Source of the DNA: an uncultured Lachnospiraceae bacterium
GTDB lineage: Bacteria > Bacillota > Clostridia > Lachnospirales > Lachnospiraceae
NCBI GenBank assembly: GCA_910587955.1
Contig: CAJUNN010000018.1
Span: 1-49,570 of the forward strand
Reading direction: 5' to 3'
DNA length: 49,570 bases
Shown: piece by piece, positions 1-8,424 of the stretch
How the letters are laid out: every line of letters starts with the position of its first letter
How positions within the stretch are numbered: the stretch's first letter is position 1
Notes under the pieces: model-generated
What the model was told of the DNA's origin: nothing
Database searches by the model: none
Seen by the model: only the letters and a program-made list of their open reading frames with translations
Position numbers and translations under genes: made by a program

Positions 1-703
1 CGCACTGGCCGCCGTTTCCCGACGCCCGCATCACATCGATGCGGATATCCTTTTCATCGATCTGAACGTCCACTTCCTCCGCCTCCGGCATCACCGCCAC
101 CGTAATAGTGGAAGTGTGAATCCGGCCGCCGGACTCAGTCTCCGGGACACGCTGCACCCGGTGAACGCCGGATTCATATTTCATCACGGAATAGGCCCCC
201 TGGCCGTTGATCTGGAAGGTAATGCTTTTCATGCCTCCGATTCCAATCTCGTCCGCCTCCATCACTTCGATTTTCCAGCGCCGTCCTTCCGCATAGTGGG
301 CATACATCCGGTAGATCTCCGCCGCAAAGAGGGCGGCCTCGTCTCCTCCGGCTCCCGCCCGGATCTCCACGATTACATTTTTATCATCGTTGGGATCCTT
401 AGGCAGAAGCAGGATCTTCATCGTATGCTCCAGCTCTTCAATACGGTTCTTTGCACTGCTCAGCTCTTCCTTGAGCATTTCCCGCATTTCTTCATCGTTT
501 TCCTCCTCCAGCATCTGGAGGCTCTCTTCCACGGTTTCTTTGCTCTTCTTATACTCCCTGTAAGCATCCACAATGGGCTGCAGATCATTCTGCTCTTTCA
601 TAAGCCTGCGGAAACGCGCCTGATCGTTCACCACAGAGGGTTCGTTCAGCTCATTCAGGACATCCTCAAAGCGCAGCAGCAAATCTTCCAATTTATCAAA
701 CAT
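1..703 (-). CDS. prfA: Peptide chain release factor 1, 3' end cut by window
   Basis: Class I release factor that reads UAA/UAG in the ribosomal A site and triggers peptidyl-tRNA hydrolysis. The translation begins MFDKLEDLLLRFEDV, runs through the helical N-terminal domain into the RAGxGGDEA region of domain 2, and reaches the catalytic GNGGQ motif right at the window edge, so the C-terminal third is missing. The ATG at 703 is chosen because an AGGAGG lies 10 bases upstream, inside the end of prmC; another ATG nearer the SD hits a stop after five codons. Only 3 bases separate it from the prmC stop, so prmC, which methylates this same GGQ glutamine, is transcribed and probably translationally coupled with its substrate. 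This is the standard pairing. Confidence 0.97.
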   Translation of the reverse strand, partial: MFDKLEDLLLRFEDVLNELNEPSVVNDQARFRRLMKEQNDLQPIVDAYREYKKSKETVEESLQMLEEENDEEMREMLKEELSSAKNRIEELEHTMKILLLPKDPNDDKNVIVEIRAGAGGDEAALFAAEIYRMYAHYAEGRRWKIEVMEADEIGIGGMKSITFQINGQGAYSVMKYESGVHRVQRVPETESGGRIHTSTITVAVMPEAEEVDVQIDEKDIRIDVMRASGNGGQC

Positions 704-706
704 CCT

Positions 707-1546
707 TTAACATCCTCCTGTTAGAGTCCCAATTACTACCCGGTCCAGACCGGCCAAATCTTTCACCACTTGAATCCCCGCAAATCCCTGTTCCCTTAGA
801 ATCCCGGGAACCTCAGTTCCCTGATCGCATCCAATCTCCAGATACAGTCTCCCGCCTTCTTTCAGGTACGGCCGGCATTCCCCGGCAATCCTTCTATAAA
901 AAAACAGCCCGTCCTCATGTCCGTCCAGGGCAAGCCAGGGTTCATGTCCGCGGACTTCCTCCATCAGGGCCGGGATTTCTCCCCTTCGAATATACGGGGG
1001 ATTTGATACGATCACATCAAACTTCCCCCGCAGTTTCAAAAACAAGTCACTCTGTACCAAATCCGCCTGCAGGGAAAGACGCTCTTTGTTCTTCCGGGCA
1101 ACCCCAAGAGCTCCGGCGGAAATATCGGCTCCCACACCCTCCGCGCCCGGACAGGCGTGCAGGAGGCTTAAAAGAATGCAGCCGGAACCTGTGCAAAGAT
1201 CCAAAAAACGCATACCGGGCTTCAGGAATTTTAACACTTCCTCCACCAGGATTTCCGTATCCTGACGGGGAATCAGCACCTGATCGCTGACCAGGAAAGA
1301 GAGGCCCATAAACTCCTGCTCCCCCGTTATGTGCTGCAGGGGAATTCTCTGCGCCCTTTTTTGAACCGCTTCCCAAAACATCTCCTCCCGGCTCTCCTCC
1401 AGCATCTCCTCCGGGCAGGCCAGGAAACGGCTTCTCGTACACCCGGCAGCATACTCCAGCAGATACCAGGCATCCAGCGCCGCCTCCAAAACTTCCGCTC
1501 TCTCCAGCGCCTCCCGCCCCCGGCGGTATGCTTCCCGAAGTGTCAA
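707..1546 (-). CDS. prmC: Release factor glutamine N5-methyltransferase PrmC
   Basis: SAM-dependent enzyme that methylates the glutamine of the GGQ motif in release factors RF1 and RF2. The 279-residue protein has the usual N-terminal helical RF-binding domain (about 1-85), the IPRQDTE segment (92-98), SAM motif I DLCTGSG (116-122) and the catalytic NPPY signature at 182-185. The start is a TTG overlapping the TGA of the upstream yqhQ gene (TTGA), with a GGAGG seven bases upstream; this is strong evidence of translational coupling. Family length is normal (about 280). Gene order yqhQ-prmC-prfA is typical of clostridia. Confidence 0.96.
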   Translation of the reverse strand: MTLREAYRRGREALERAEVLEAALDAWYLLEYAAGCTRSRFLACPEEMLEESREEMFWEAVQKRAQRIPLQHITGEQEFMGLSFLVSDQVLIPRQDTEILVEEVLKFLKPGMRFLDLCTGSGCILLSLLHACPGAEGVGADISAGALGVARKNKERLSLQADLVQSDLFLKLRGKFDVIVSNPPYIRRGEIPALMEEVRGHEPWLALDGHEDGLFFYRRIAGECRPYLKEGGRLYLEIGCDQGTEVPGILREQGFAGIQVVKDLAGLDRVVIGTLTGGC

Positions 1547-2664
1547 TCCTCCGCCTCCAGAATCTCCTCAATATCCGGTGCGGCCGCTTCCTCCTCAACC
1601 GCTTCCGCGGCTTCCTCTTCCACGGAAGGTTCCGTCTCAGCAGGAGCTTCCGGCACCTCTTTCGGTTCCTCTTCTGCCTGGATCGGATCCTCCTCCGGGG
1701 ATTCTTCCGGTTCCCGGATATAGTCTTCCTCTGCAGGTCTTCCCTGATACTCTCTCCAGTCAAATACGGCATCCACTGCCGCAATGGCAACTTCTATCAT
1801 CTGATCGTCCGGCTCTTTTGTAGTAAGGGACTGAAGCCACATACCCGGCTTGCTCAGAATTCCAATCAATGGGTTGTCCGTATTGCCTGCCAGGCGGATA
1901 AACTCATAGGAAACCCCGGCAATCACCGGAACCAGGGCTATCCGGAATACCACCCGCAGAATGGGTGAATCCACACGGATAAAAATAAAGAAAATGATGC
2001 TGATTACCATTACAATCAGCATAAAGCTGGTTCCGCAGCGTTTATGGCGCTTGGAGCTAATCCGCACATTCTCCACATTTAATTCCAGCCCCGTCTCAAT
2101 GCAGTTAATGCACTTATGCTCCGCACCATGATAACGGAAAACCCTCTGAATATCTTTCATCAGGGAAATCAAAAGCACATAGCCGATAAACAGGAGCAGA
2201 CGGATGGCACCCTCTATGACAGCCAATATAGAATCCGAGACAATATATGACCGCAGATAATTTGCCAGAAAATAGGGAAAAATCATAAAAATAGCGACAG
2301 CCATGACAATCGAGAACGCCACGGTAATTCCCATAACAACCTTTTCCGCCTGATCACGGAACACCTTCTGCATAATGACATCCGCCTTAGACGGCTTGGA
2401 ATCATCCTCCTCGTCGTAAAAGCTGGCAGAAAAAGTCAGGCACTTCATTCCCAGAACCAGGGAGTCCACAAAATTAACCACTCCCCTTACAACGGGAATC
2501 TTCTTAACCTTCTTTCCCCCTATTCCCTCGTAAGTACTCAAATGTACTTCAATCTCTCCGTCCGGACGGCGCACGCCTACCGAATATACATCCTGGTTTT
2601 TCATCATAATGCCTTCCAGAACTGCCTGTCCGCCGATACCTGAAGATTTTCCTGTCGTTTTCAT
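1543..2664 (-). CDS. yqhQ: DUF1385 family membrane protein (YqhQ-like)
   Basis: Conserved Firmicute membrane protein of the DUF1385/YqhQ family; its biochemical role is not established. The N-terminus IGGQAVLEGIMMKN and the segment YHGAEHKCINCIETG, with its His/Cys residues, are hallmarks of the family. Hydrophobic stretches near residues 110-140, 150-175 and 215-255 suggest several membrane spans. The last ~75 residues form an unusual acidic Glu/Ala/Pro-rich tail (repeated EEEP, EEAAE) after the last hydrophobic region; it looks disordered and is longer than I expect for the family. The gene lies between rpmE and prmC, a common clostridial arrangement, and its stop overlaps the prmC start. 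Confidence 0.9.
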   Translation of the reverse strand: MKTTGKSSGIGGQAVLEGIMMKNQDVYSVGVRRPDGEIEVHLSTYEGIGGKKVKKIPVVRGVVNFVDSLVLGMKCLTFSASFYDEEDDSKPSKADVIMQKVFRDQAEKVVMGITVAFSIVMAVAIFMIFPYFLANYLRSYIVSDSILAVIEGAIRLLLFIGYVLLISLMKDIQRVFRYHGAEHKCINCIETGLELNVENVRISSKRHKRCGTSFMLIVMVISIIFFIFIRVDSPILRVVFRIALVPVIAGVSYEFIRLAGNTDNPLIGILSKPGMWLQSLTTKEPDDQMIEVAIAAVDAVFDWREYQGRPAEEDYIREPEESPEEDPIQAEEEPKEVPEAPAETEPSVEEEAAEAVEEEAAAPDIEEILEAED

Positions 2665-2687
2665 ATCTATACTGTTCTCCTAACCTT

Positions 2688-2745
2688 GAGCCATACCGGA
2701 TAGGAGCGCTTTGCGCTCCTGCCTGCAGTCAGAGACGCATGGCTC
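2688..2745. repeat. Nested inverted repeat between rpmE and yqhQ
   Basis: An outer dyad GAGCCAT (2688-2694) / ATGGCTC (2739-2745) encloses a perfect inner dyad AGGAGCG (2702-2708) / CGCTCCT (2714-2720). It lies upstream of yqhQ and downstream of the rpmE terminator. No U-tract follows the inner stem on either strand, so it does not look like an ordinary terminator. It may be a folded 5' leader of yqhQ or a small palindromic repeat unit. Confidence 0.5.
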
Positions 2746-2763
2746 ACTAGCAACGCATATAGT

Positions 2764-2797
2764 AAAACGGGTTGAGATTATTCCAACCTCAACCCTT
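2764..2797 (-). terminator. Intrinsic terminator after rpmE
   Basis: On the minus strand the stem GGGTTGAG / CTCAACCC (2788-2795 with 2769-2776) has an 11-base loop and is followed by GTTTTACT. It lies 13 bases past the rpmE stop. Confidence 0.75.
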
Positions 2798-2809
2798 GTT
2801 TACACCTTC

Positions 2810-3013
2810 TTATTTGGTAATGCCATATTTACGATTGAACTTATCAATACGTCCGCGGGCTGCCGCAGCCTTCTGCTGACCGGTATAGAATGAATGGCAC
2901 TTGGAACAGATTTCCACGTGAATGTCTTTCTTGGTGGAGCCTGTCACAAATGTATTTCCGCAGTTGCAGGTAACGGTGGCCTGATAATACGCCGGATGGA
3001 TTCCTTCCTTCAT
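2810..3013 (-). CDS. rpmE: 50S ribosomal protein L31
   Basis: Small subunit-bridging protein of the large ribosomal subunit. The 67-residue product starts MKEGIHPAYYQATVTC and carries the four-cysteine zinc form (CNCG at the N-side, CSKC later), so it is the zinc-containing C+ type. The ATG at 3013 is preferred over an in-frame GTG nine bases upstream because that GTG is part of the AGAGGTG ribosome binding site itself. It has its own promoter (3150-3178) and terminator (2764-2797), so it is a single-gene unit between the sulfotransferase operon and yqhQ. Confidence 0.97.
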   Translation of the reverse strand: MKEGIHPAYYQATVTCNCGNTFVTGSTKKDIHVEICSKCHSFYTGQQKAAAARGRIDKFNRKYGITK

Positions 3014-3146
3014 GTTTTTCACCTCTTTATTGTATTTGTGAACTTCTCATGCAATTCCCAGCCAATGCTGCTCCGATGAATCCACAGCAAGTCTCCCTGG
3101 GCTATCCCTGCAAGTCCCTGCAGTTCCCTGCCAATATGACAGCTTT
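3014..3146 (-). promoter_or_regulatory. rpmE 5' leader with fourfold CAGGGA repeat
   Basis: The predicted transcript has a leader of about 130 bases, long for a 67-residue ribosomal protein. It contains CAGGGA four times at a 10-11 base period (plus-strand TCCCTG at 3094, 3105, 3115 and 3125). L31 leaders that bind L31 for autoregulation are known in Firmicutes; whether this one belongs to that class cannot be decided by eye. Confidence 0.4.
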
Positions 3147-3149
3147 TAA

Positions 3150-3178
3150 ATTATAGCATATGAAAAATGCTATTTCAA
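3150..3178 (-). promoter_or_regulatory. Sigma-A promoter of rpmE
   Basis: TTGAAA (3173-3178) and TATAAT (3150-3155), read on the minus strand, are 17 bases apart, with an extended -10 TGC before TATAAT. The -35 box overlaps the sulfotransferase stop codon. The spacer holds a 7-bp dyad ATAGCAT/ATGCTAT. Confidence 0.85.
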
Positions 3179-3939
3179 GCCTTTTCTTTCTTTTTCAAAT
3201 AAGAAATCAGCCGCCTGTAAGAATCCTGATATCCAAAGGCCTCCACATCTTTCCGGTACTTCTTATACACCAGCCTGGCCGTCTCCAGCGTGTAGTAATC
3301 CATCCAGTTTTTTTTCTTCTTGTGGGTCTTATTAAAATGAGGCAGTTCTTTCAAACCGTATTTCTCCTGAATGGGCCGGAATTCATCATCCAGGGTCTCG
3401 CACTTTCCGATGTAGTCCACCAAAGGCCTCCCCTTTTTGTCGTGGGTCCAGTCATACTGGATTAGGAAATGTTTCTCCAACAGCCCGTTTGGAATCCTGA
3501 CTATTTTACGGATGAAACGGTCAAACCCCTCATCCCGCCGGATATAACCGAACAGATAATGGTCAAAGTCAAATTCCTGCTTCTTATAAAATTCCTTATC
3601 GTGGTGATATTTGCTCTCATAGCAGGATACCAGCCTGGCAAAGGGATCCCGGACAAAGGTAAATTTGAAAAAGCCCTGCTCATTTTTCGGCAGCACATCC
3701 CGCCGGATCCATCCGCCCTTTCCCACAATGGTGTGGATGCTGTCGTCATCCGCCCCGCCTCCGCAGATACTCGCCTTAATGGAAGAACAGGCCACTTTGG
3801 AGTTCACCAGGTACACAATCTTTTTTTCCCTGTCTACTACGAACTCCCGGGACTGGAAATTCCCGTATCTCACAAGGGTTTTCAGCTTCCGCAAATTACC
3901 GCACACAACGGTTTTCATTATCTTCACATAATTTTTCAT
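3175..3939 (-). CDS. PAPS-dependent sulfotransferase, carbohydrate (Sulfotransfer_2-like) type
   Basis: Predicted to transfer the sulfuryl group of PAPS to a hydroxyl of an acceptor. The 254-residue protein has the 5'-phosphosulfate loop NSKVACSSIK (about 46-55), matching the PK(V/T)ACTS pattern of the carbohydrate sulfotransferase 2 family. The 3'-phosphate site FVRDPFARLVSCY (95-107) follows, with Arg97 and Ser105 in the expected places, then HFLIQYDW (157-164) and VDYIGKCETL (174-183), also typical of the family. There is no signal peptide or membrane segment, so it acts in the cytoplasm, where PAPS is made. It is the last gene of the cysD-cysNC-ssuABC operon, 3 bases after the permease stop. 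The context supplies its co-substrate. The acceptor is unknown: cell-surface polysaccharide, lipid-linked glycan, or a small molecule. Confidence 0.85.
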   Translation of the reverse strand: MKNYVKIMKTVVCGNLRKLKTLVRYGNFQSREFVVDREKKIVYLVNSKVACSSIKASICGGGADDDSIHTIVGKGGWIRRDVLPKNEQGFFKFTFVRDPFARLVSCYESKYHHDKEFYKKQEFDFDHYLFGYIRRDEGFDRFIRKIVRIPNGLLEKHFLIQYDWTHDKKGRPLVDYIGKCETLDDEFRPIQEKYGLKELPHFNKTHKKKKNWMDYYTLETARLVYKKYRKDVEAFGYQDSYRRLISYLKKKEKA

Positions 3940-3942
3940 GGA

Positions 3943-4740
3943 TCACAGTCCTCTCTTTTTCAGCATCCCTTCTTCTATCTGGCGGAATACAAAGCGGTCA
4001 ATCAGAACGCCGATGAGTACGATTACAATCATAACCAGCATCACCTGGTTAATATCGGCCAGATCCCGCCCCATAGTCAGCGTATGTCCCAGCCCTACCG
4101 TAGCGCTCATAACTTCCCCCGACATCAGTGCTCTCCAGGCAAAAGACCACCCTTGGCGCAGTCCCTCGATAAACTCCGGCATGGAAGCGGGGATAATCAC
4201 TTTGAGATACAGCTTCTTTTTATCCGCCCCCATAGTTCTCGCCACTTTGATCCACAAGGGATTCACATTCCGGATTCCGTTTCTCACAGAGAGCGCAACG
4301 CTGAAAGCCGAACCCATGACGACTACAAAGATAATGGCGCTCTCGTCAAGCCCGAACCAGAGAATCGCAAAAGGAACCCAGCAGATGCTCGGAAGTGTCT
4401 GGAGGCCCATCAGAAGCGGGTGCAGACAGCGGTGCAGACCCTCGCTCAGCGACAGGGAAATCCCTAGCACCATGCCTATGACTACCGATAGTCCAAAGCC
4501 TCCCGCACCTCTTGCCAGACTGTAGAAAATGGCCTGGAGAAGCGTTCCCTTCTTAAGAAGCGCCTGGAAAGACAAGAGCACATTCCACGGACTGGGAAAC
4601 GCGTAGCTCTTCCACCAGTGCATCTGGGAAGTACCTATCCAGTACAGCAGCTGCCACACAAGAATCAGGGCTATATAAAAGCATACCACCGACAGTTTTC
4701 CGTTTAACAATGACTTATTCGTCAAATTCTCCTTTTTCAC
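3943..4740 (-). CDS. SsuC/TauC-type ABC transporter permease
   Basis: Inner-membrane permease of the nitrate/sulfonate/taurine class, about 265 residues with six or so hydrophobic helices. The EAA-type coupling loop is visible (WIKVARTMGADKKKLYLKVI, near residue 155-175). The GTG at 4740 is chosen because a GGTGGAG lies just upstream; this gives a 26-base overlap with the ATPase gene. A longer in-frame start at 4764 exists but has no comparable SD. Its neighbours are the cognate ATPase and binding lipoprotein. Since the same operon encodes ATP sulfurylase and no sulfonate-cleaving enzyme, inorganic sulfate is the more likely cargo. That is inference; sequence class alone would suggest a sulfonate. 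Confidence 0.85.
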   Translation of the reverse strand: MKKENLTNKSLLNGKLSVVCFYIALILVWQLLYWIGTSQMHWWKSYAFPSPWNVLLSFQALLKKGTLLQAIFYSLARGAGGFGLSVVIGMVLGISLSLSEGLHRCLHPLLMGLQTLPSICWVPFAILWFGLDESAIIFVVVMGSAFSVALSVRNGIRNVNPLWIKVARTMGADKKKLYLKVIIPASMPEFIEGLRQGWSFAWRALMSGEVMSATVGLGHTLTMGRDLADINQVMLVMIVIVLIGVLIDRFVFRQIEEGMLKKRGL

Positions 4741-5482
4741 TCTGCTCCACCTCGATCCGGACATCGTTGAGTATTTCTCTTCTGAGCTTCAGAAATTCTT
4801 CGGAACCTATCTGTCTGGGCCTTGGGATACCTACGGAATAAATCCGTTTCAGTCCCGTCTTTCCCGCCCCGATAACGGCCACCCGGTCAGACAGAAATAG
4901 CGCCTCTTCCACACTGTGGGTCACCAGAATCACCGTTCTTTTTGCCACGGCGCAAATCTCGGCCAGTTCTTCCCTTAAAATATTGGTAGTTTGCTTGTCC
5001 AGAGCGGAAAAAGGTTCATCCATCAGCAGTACGCGGCAGTCCATGGCCAGCGCCCTTGCCAGTGCTACCCTCTGTCTCATGCCGCCGGAAAGCTCGTGGA
5101 TGCGGTAATTGGAGAATTTATCCAGTTTCACAAGTTTCAGATACCGATGGCTCCTCTCCTCCTGTTCTTCCCTGGAACAGCCAATGATATTCAGTCCGAA
5201 TTTCACATTTTCGATCACATTCAGCCATGGAAACAAAGCCGAATCCTGAAACATCATGATCCGGTCGTTCCCCGGACCTGTCACAGGTTTTCCATCCATC
5301 CGTATGGACCCTTGCGTCGGCTTCTCAAGTCCCGCTACCAGATTCAAAAGCGTAGACTTTCCGCAGCCGGAAGGTCCCACGACACTGAAAAATTCGCCCT
5401 CTTCTATGGTAAGGGATACGGCGGTCAGAACCTCGCCTCCATGCCCCTCATACTGCTTCGATACATCCTTTAATTCCAGCAA
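4715..5482 (-). CDS. SsuB/TauB-type ABC transporter ATP-binding protein
   Basis: Cytoplasmic ATPase that powers the adjacent permease. The 255 residues show Walker A GPSGCGKST (36-44), the Q-loop (Gln79), signature LSGGM (131-135) and Walker B LLMDEP with the D-loop SALD (152-162). It starts with TTG at 5482, eight bases after GGAGG; the product begins MLELKDVSKQYEG. It is preceded by a 37-base gap after the binding protein and overlaps the permease downstream. Length and motifs are normal for SsuB/TauB/NrtD. Confidence 0.9.
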   Translation of the reverse strand: MLELKDVSKQYEGHGGEVLTAVSLTIEEGEFFSVVGPSGCGKSTLLNLVAGLEKPTQGSIRMDGKPVTGPGNDRIMMFQDSALFPWLNVIENVKFGLNIIGCSREEQEERSHRYLKLVKLDKFSNYRIHELSGGMRQRVALARALAMDCRVLLMDEPFSALDKQTTNILREELAEICAVAKRTVILVTHSVEEALFLSDRVAVIGAGKTGLKRIYSVGIPRPRQIGSEEFLKLRREILNDVRIEVEQSEKGEFDE

Positions 5483-5519
5483 TCCGCTCGCCTCCTCTGT
5501 TGGGCTCCGCCTGGCGGAA

Positions 5520-6527
5520 CTATTTTACCTGCAGGAATCCCTCATAAGGGCTCTGGGAAACAAATTCCTCCCGCACGCAGATCTCCGAAAAAGCATCCAT
5601 GGTTCCTGCGCTTACTTTCGTATTAAAAGTAATATGTTCAAAAGAACCCTTCAATATGTCTTCTTCAATGGATTTTCCTGTGGCAAGCTCAATTTCCTCG
5701 TTGATAATTGTCATGGACTCCTCTGCATTCTCATTGAGGGCATCCGTCACCTCACCGTGAACCTTCAGGAATTTTTCCACGATTTCCGGGTTGTTATCCA
5801 TAAACTCCTTGCGGATCACCACCACTGCAACGGGATAGGAGCCGTCCCAGACTTCATTTTCGTCGCACACGATCTCCGCATTGCACTCCTTGATCAACGT
5901 CTGCGCCCAGGGCTCCGGCACGCAGGCTGCATCAATCTCTCCATTCTGCATCAGCTGCAGGATATAGGCATTCTTAGTAGCCGTAATGGTCACATCCCCG
6001 CCGTCGTCCGCAGCAGCCAGATTATTCTCCGCCAGCATATTGAGAAAAATCAAATGCTGGGTGTTGCCAATCTGGGGAACGGCAACATGTTTGCCCGCCA
6101 GATCGGAAACACTCTTGATTCCGCTGCCCGGTGCAGCCAAAAGCATCATACCCCCGTCGGAAGCACCCGACAGGACTACCACATCCCCTTTAGACTTTAC
6201 ATTTGCACTGATGGCAGGAATCGGTCCGATGTATCCGATATCAATGTCTCCGGAAAACAGGGCCGTCACCTCGTCCGGGCCCGCATTAAAGGAAACCCAG
6301 TTGACATTTATATCTTCTCCCAGCTCCTCCTCCAGAAGTCCCTGGTTTTTCATCAGGAGCGCCTGGCTGTGGGTAATATTCGGGAAATAAGCCATGTTTA
6401 CCGTGGAAGCCTGTTCCTGCTTTTTTCCGCAGCCCCCGCAGAGCAAAATCCCAAGCAGTCCCATAAGGACAACTCCTCCCCAGGCCTTCTTGTTTTTCTT
6501 TCCCAAATCCTTTTTTCCAAACCTCAT
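5520..6527 (-). CDS. SsuA-type (NMT1/OpuAC-like) substrate-binding lipoprotein
   Basis: Extracellular binding protein for the ABC importer downstream. The 335-residue protein has a lysine-rich n-region, a hydrophobic h-region and lipobox LLCGGC, placing the lipidated Cys at 33. The mature part has the SsuA/NMT1 pattern: FNAGPDEVTALFSGDIDIGYIGPIPAI (about 78-104), AAPGSGIKSVSDLAGKHVAVPQ, and PEPWAQTLI. These are features of nitrate/sulfonate/taurine binding proteins. An AGAGGTG SD precedes the ATG. It follows cysNC by 42 bases. Ligand is not readable from sequence; sulfate is favoured by the operon. Confidence 0.87.
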   Translation of the reverse strand: MRFGKKDLGKKNKKAWGGVVLMGLLGILLCGGCGKKQEQASTVNMAYFPNITHSQALLMKNQGLLEEELGEDINVNWVSFNAGPDEVTALFSGDIDIGYIGPIPAISANVKSKGDVVVLSGASDGGMMLLAAPGSGIKSVSDLAGKHVAVPQIGNTQHLIFLNMLAENNLAAADDGGDVTITATKNAYILQLMQNGEIDAACVPEPWAQTLIKECNAEIVCDENEVWDGSYPVAVVVIRKEFMDNNPEIVEKFLKVHGEVTDALNENAEESMTIINEEIELATGKSIEEDILKGSFEHITFNTKVSAGTMDAFSEICVREEFVSQSPYEGFLQVK

Positions 6528-6569
6528 GAATCACACCTCTTCTTTCTAAAGCCGTCTCCGGCGCAACCC

Positions 6570-8423
6570 TTACCTGTATGCAATCCGTTCCCGGACAACC
6601 TCCAGAATGGCCTCTGCACATTCCTCCACGGTCTGCCCGGCTGTATCCACCGCAATATCCGGGTGAAGGGGCTTCTCGTAGGGGCTGTTGACACCTGTAA
6701 AATTGGAGATTTCCCCATTTTCCGCCCTCTGATACAGTTTTTTCACATCCCTGCGCTTACATTCTTCCAGGGAAGTGCTCACATAAACCTCTATAAAATT
6801 CTCTCTGCCGATAATTTCCCTTGCGCTCTCCCGGTCCACATGGTACGGAGAAATGAAAGACGCCAGAACCACCAGTCCCGCATCATTCATCAGCTTTGCC
6901 ACCTCGGCTACCCGGCGAATATTCTCCACCCGGTCTTTTTCTTTAAATCCCAGGTCCCTGTTCAGCCCCATCCGTACATTGTCCCCGTCCAGCAGCATGG
7001 TATATCTGCCCATCAGGTTCAGGCGTTTCTCCAGCTCATTGGCCAGGGTAGATTTCCCGGCTCCCGAAAGGCCTGTAAACCAGATGGTAACGGGATTCTG
7101 CTCCAGCTTGCCCGCCCGGTATTTCCTTGTAATATCCGTCTCCTGCCAAGTCAGGTTATCCGCCCGGCGCAGGGAATGCTGGATCACGCCGCAGGCCGAA
7201 GTCATATTCGTCACCCGGTCGATGAGTACGAAGCTGCCCAGGGTCCGGTGCCCGGTAAATTTGTCCAGTACACATTTTTCGGACAAAATCACATCGCAGT
7301 AGGCAATCTCATTCTTGTATATCTGATCCACGGGAATATGCTCCCCGGAGTTCACATCTATTTTGTATTTGATATTCATCACCGTGGCCGGAAGCAGCTT
7401 CGTACCAATTTTAATCTGGAAGTTCCGCCCTGCCACCAGCAGATCATCATCCATCCACAGAAGCATGGCTACAAACATATTGCTGACCTTAAGCCCCGAA
7501 TTTTTCTCCAAGACACAGCCCCGGGATACATCTACCTCCCGGTCCAGCTGTACGGTCACCGGCTGTCCCTTAAGGGCGCGGTCCGTCTCCCGGTCCGTCA
7601 CCAGGATGGAGCGCACTTTTGCCTTCTCCCCGCTTGGAAGAACCGTGATCTCATCTTCTGTGTGAATGCTTCCCGATTCAATCTGTCCTTGGAATCCCCG
7701 GAACGTATGATTGGGCCTGCACACCCGCTGTACGGGCATCACAAAACCGGCCTCCTTATTCTTCTCATGGATATCCACCTGCTCCAGGTATTCCAGCAGA
7801 GATTTTCCGCAGTAATGGGGCTGCTTGTACCAGGTCATCCGGTGGGACAGCTTCGTCACATTATCCCCCTCTGTGGCCGATACCGGGATAATCTCTACAT
7901 TTTCAAGCTCCAGCCCCAGGGCCAGCTGGCGAAGCTCCCGCTCGATTTTCTCAAAGCGGTAAAAGTCGTAATGAATCAAATCCATCTTATTTACAGCAAA
8001 CACAAAGTAACGGATCCCCATCAGCGCACAGATTCTGGCATGGCGCCTGGTCTGGGTGAGAATTCCCTGGGTAGCATCTACCAAAATCACCGCCAGATCC
8101 GCAAAAGAAGCGCCCACCGCCATATTCCTGGTGTACTCTTCATGTCCCGGCGTATCTGCCACAATAAAGCTCCGCTGATCCGTCGTAAAATACCGGTAAG
8201 CCACATCAATGGTAATCCCCTGCTCACGTTCCGCCATCAGGCCGTCCAAAAGCAGGGAGTAATCCAGCATTCCCTCACGGCTTCCTACCTGGCTGTCCAG
8301 AAGAAGCGCCTGCTGCTGATCCGTATACAAAAGCTTCGCGTCGTAGAGCATATGGCCGATGAGCGTAGATTTACCGTCATCCACACTCCCGCAGGTGATA
8401 AATTTAAGCAATCCTTTTTCCAT
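6570..8423 (-). CDS. cysNC: Bifunctional sulfate adenylyltransferase subunit 1 / APS kinase (CysNC)
   Basis: The CysN half is the GTPase subunit that drives APS formation from sulfate and ATP with CysD. The CysC half phosphorylates APS to PAPS. In the 617-residue protein, GTPase motifs are GSVDDGKST (12-20), DTPGHEEYTRN (90-100) and NKMD (145-148), followed by EF-Tu-like beta domains. The C-terminal ~175 residues are APS kinase with P-loop GLSGAGKST (about 447-455), DGDNVRxGLNRDLGF, FISPY and the FTGVNSPYEKP segment. The ATG at 8423 (MEKGLLKF) is chosen; it starts one base past the cysD stop and has GAGGGG upstream. The reading frame extends further back into cysD but without family similarity. 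The fusion is the NodQ-like architecture, which commits the pathway to PAPS. Confidence 0.94.
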   Translation of the reverse strand: MEKGLLKFITCGSVDDGKSTLIGHMLYDAKLLYTDQQQALLLDSQVGSREGMLDYSLLLDGLMAEREQGITIDVAYRYFTTDQRSFIVADTPGHEEYTRNMAVGASFADLAVILVDATQGILTQTRRHARICALMGIRYFVFAVNKMDLIHYDFYRFEKIERELRQLALGLELENVEIIPVSATEGDNVTKLSHRMTWYKQPHYCGKSLLEYLEQVDIHEKNKEAGFVMPVQRVCRPNHTFRGFQGQIESGSIHTEDEITVLPSGEKAKVRSILVTDRETDRALKGQPVTVQLDREVDVSRGCVLEKNSGLKVSNMFVAMLLWMDDDLLVAGRNFQIKIGTKLLPATVMNIKYKIDVNSGEHIPVDQIYKNEIAYCDVILSEKCVLDKFTGHRTLGSFVLIDRVTNMTSACGVIQHSLRRADNLTWQETDITRKYRAGKLEQNPVTIWFTGLSGAGKSTLANELEKRLNLMGRYTMLLDGDNVRMGLNRDLGFKEKDRVENIRRVAEVAKLMNDAGLVVLASFISPYHVDRESAREIIGRENFIEVYVSTSLEECKRRDVKKLYQRAENGEISNFTGVNSPYEKPLHPDIAVDTAGQTVEECAEAILEVVRERIAYR

Positions 8424-8424
8424 C

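Noticed and set aside
1003..1968. Several open frames on both strands overlapping prmC and yqhQ
   Set aside because: Arg/Ser/Pro-rich translations without start signals; shadows of the true genes.
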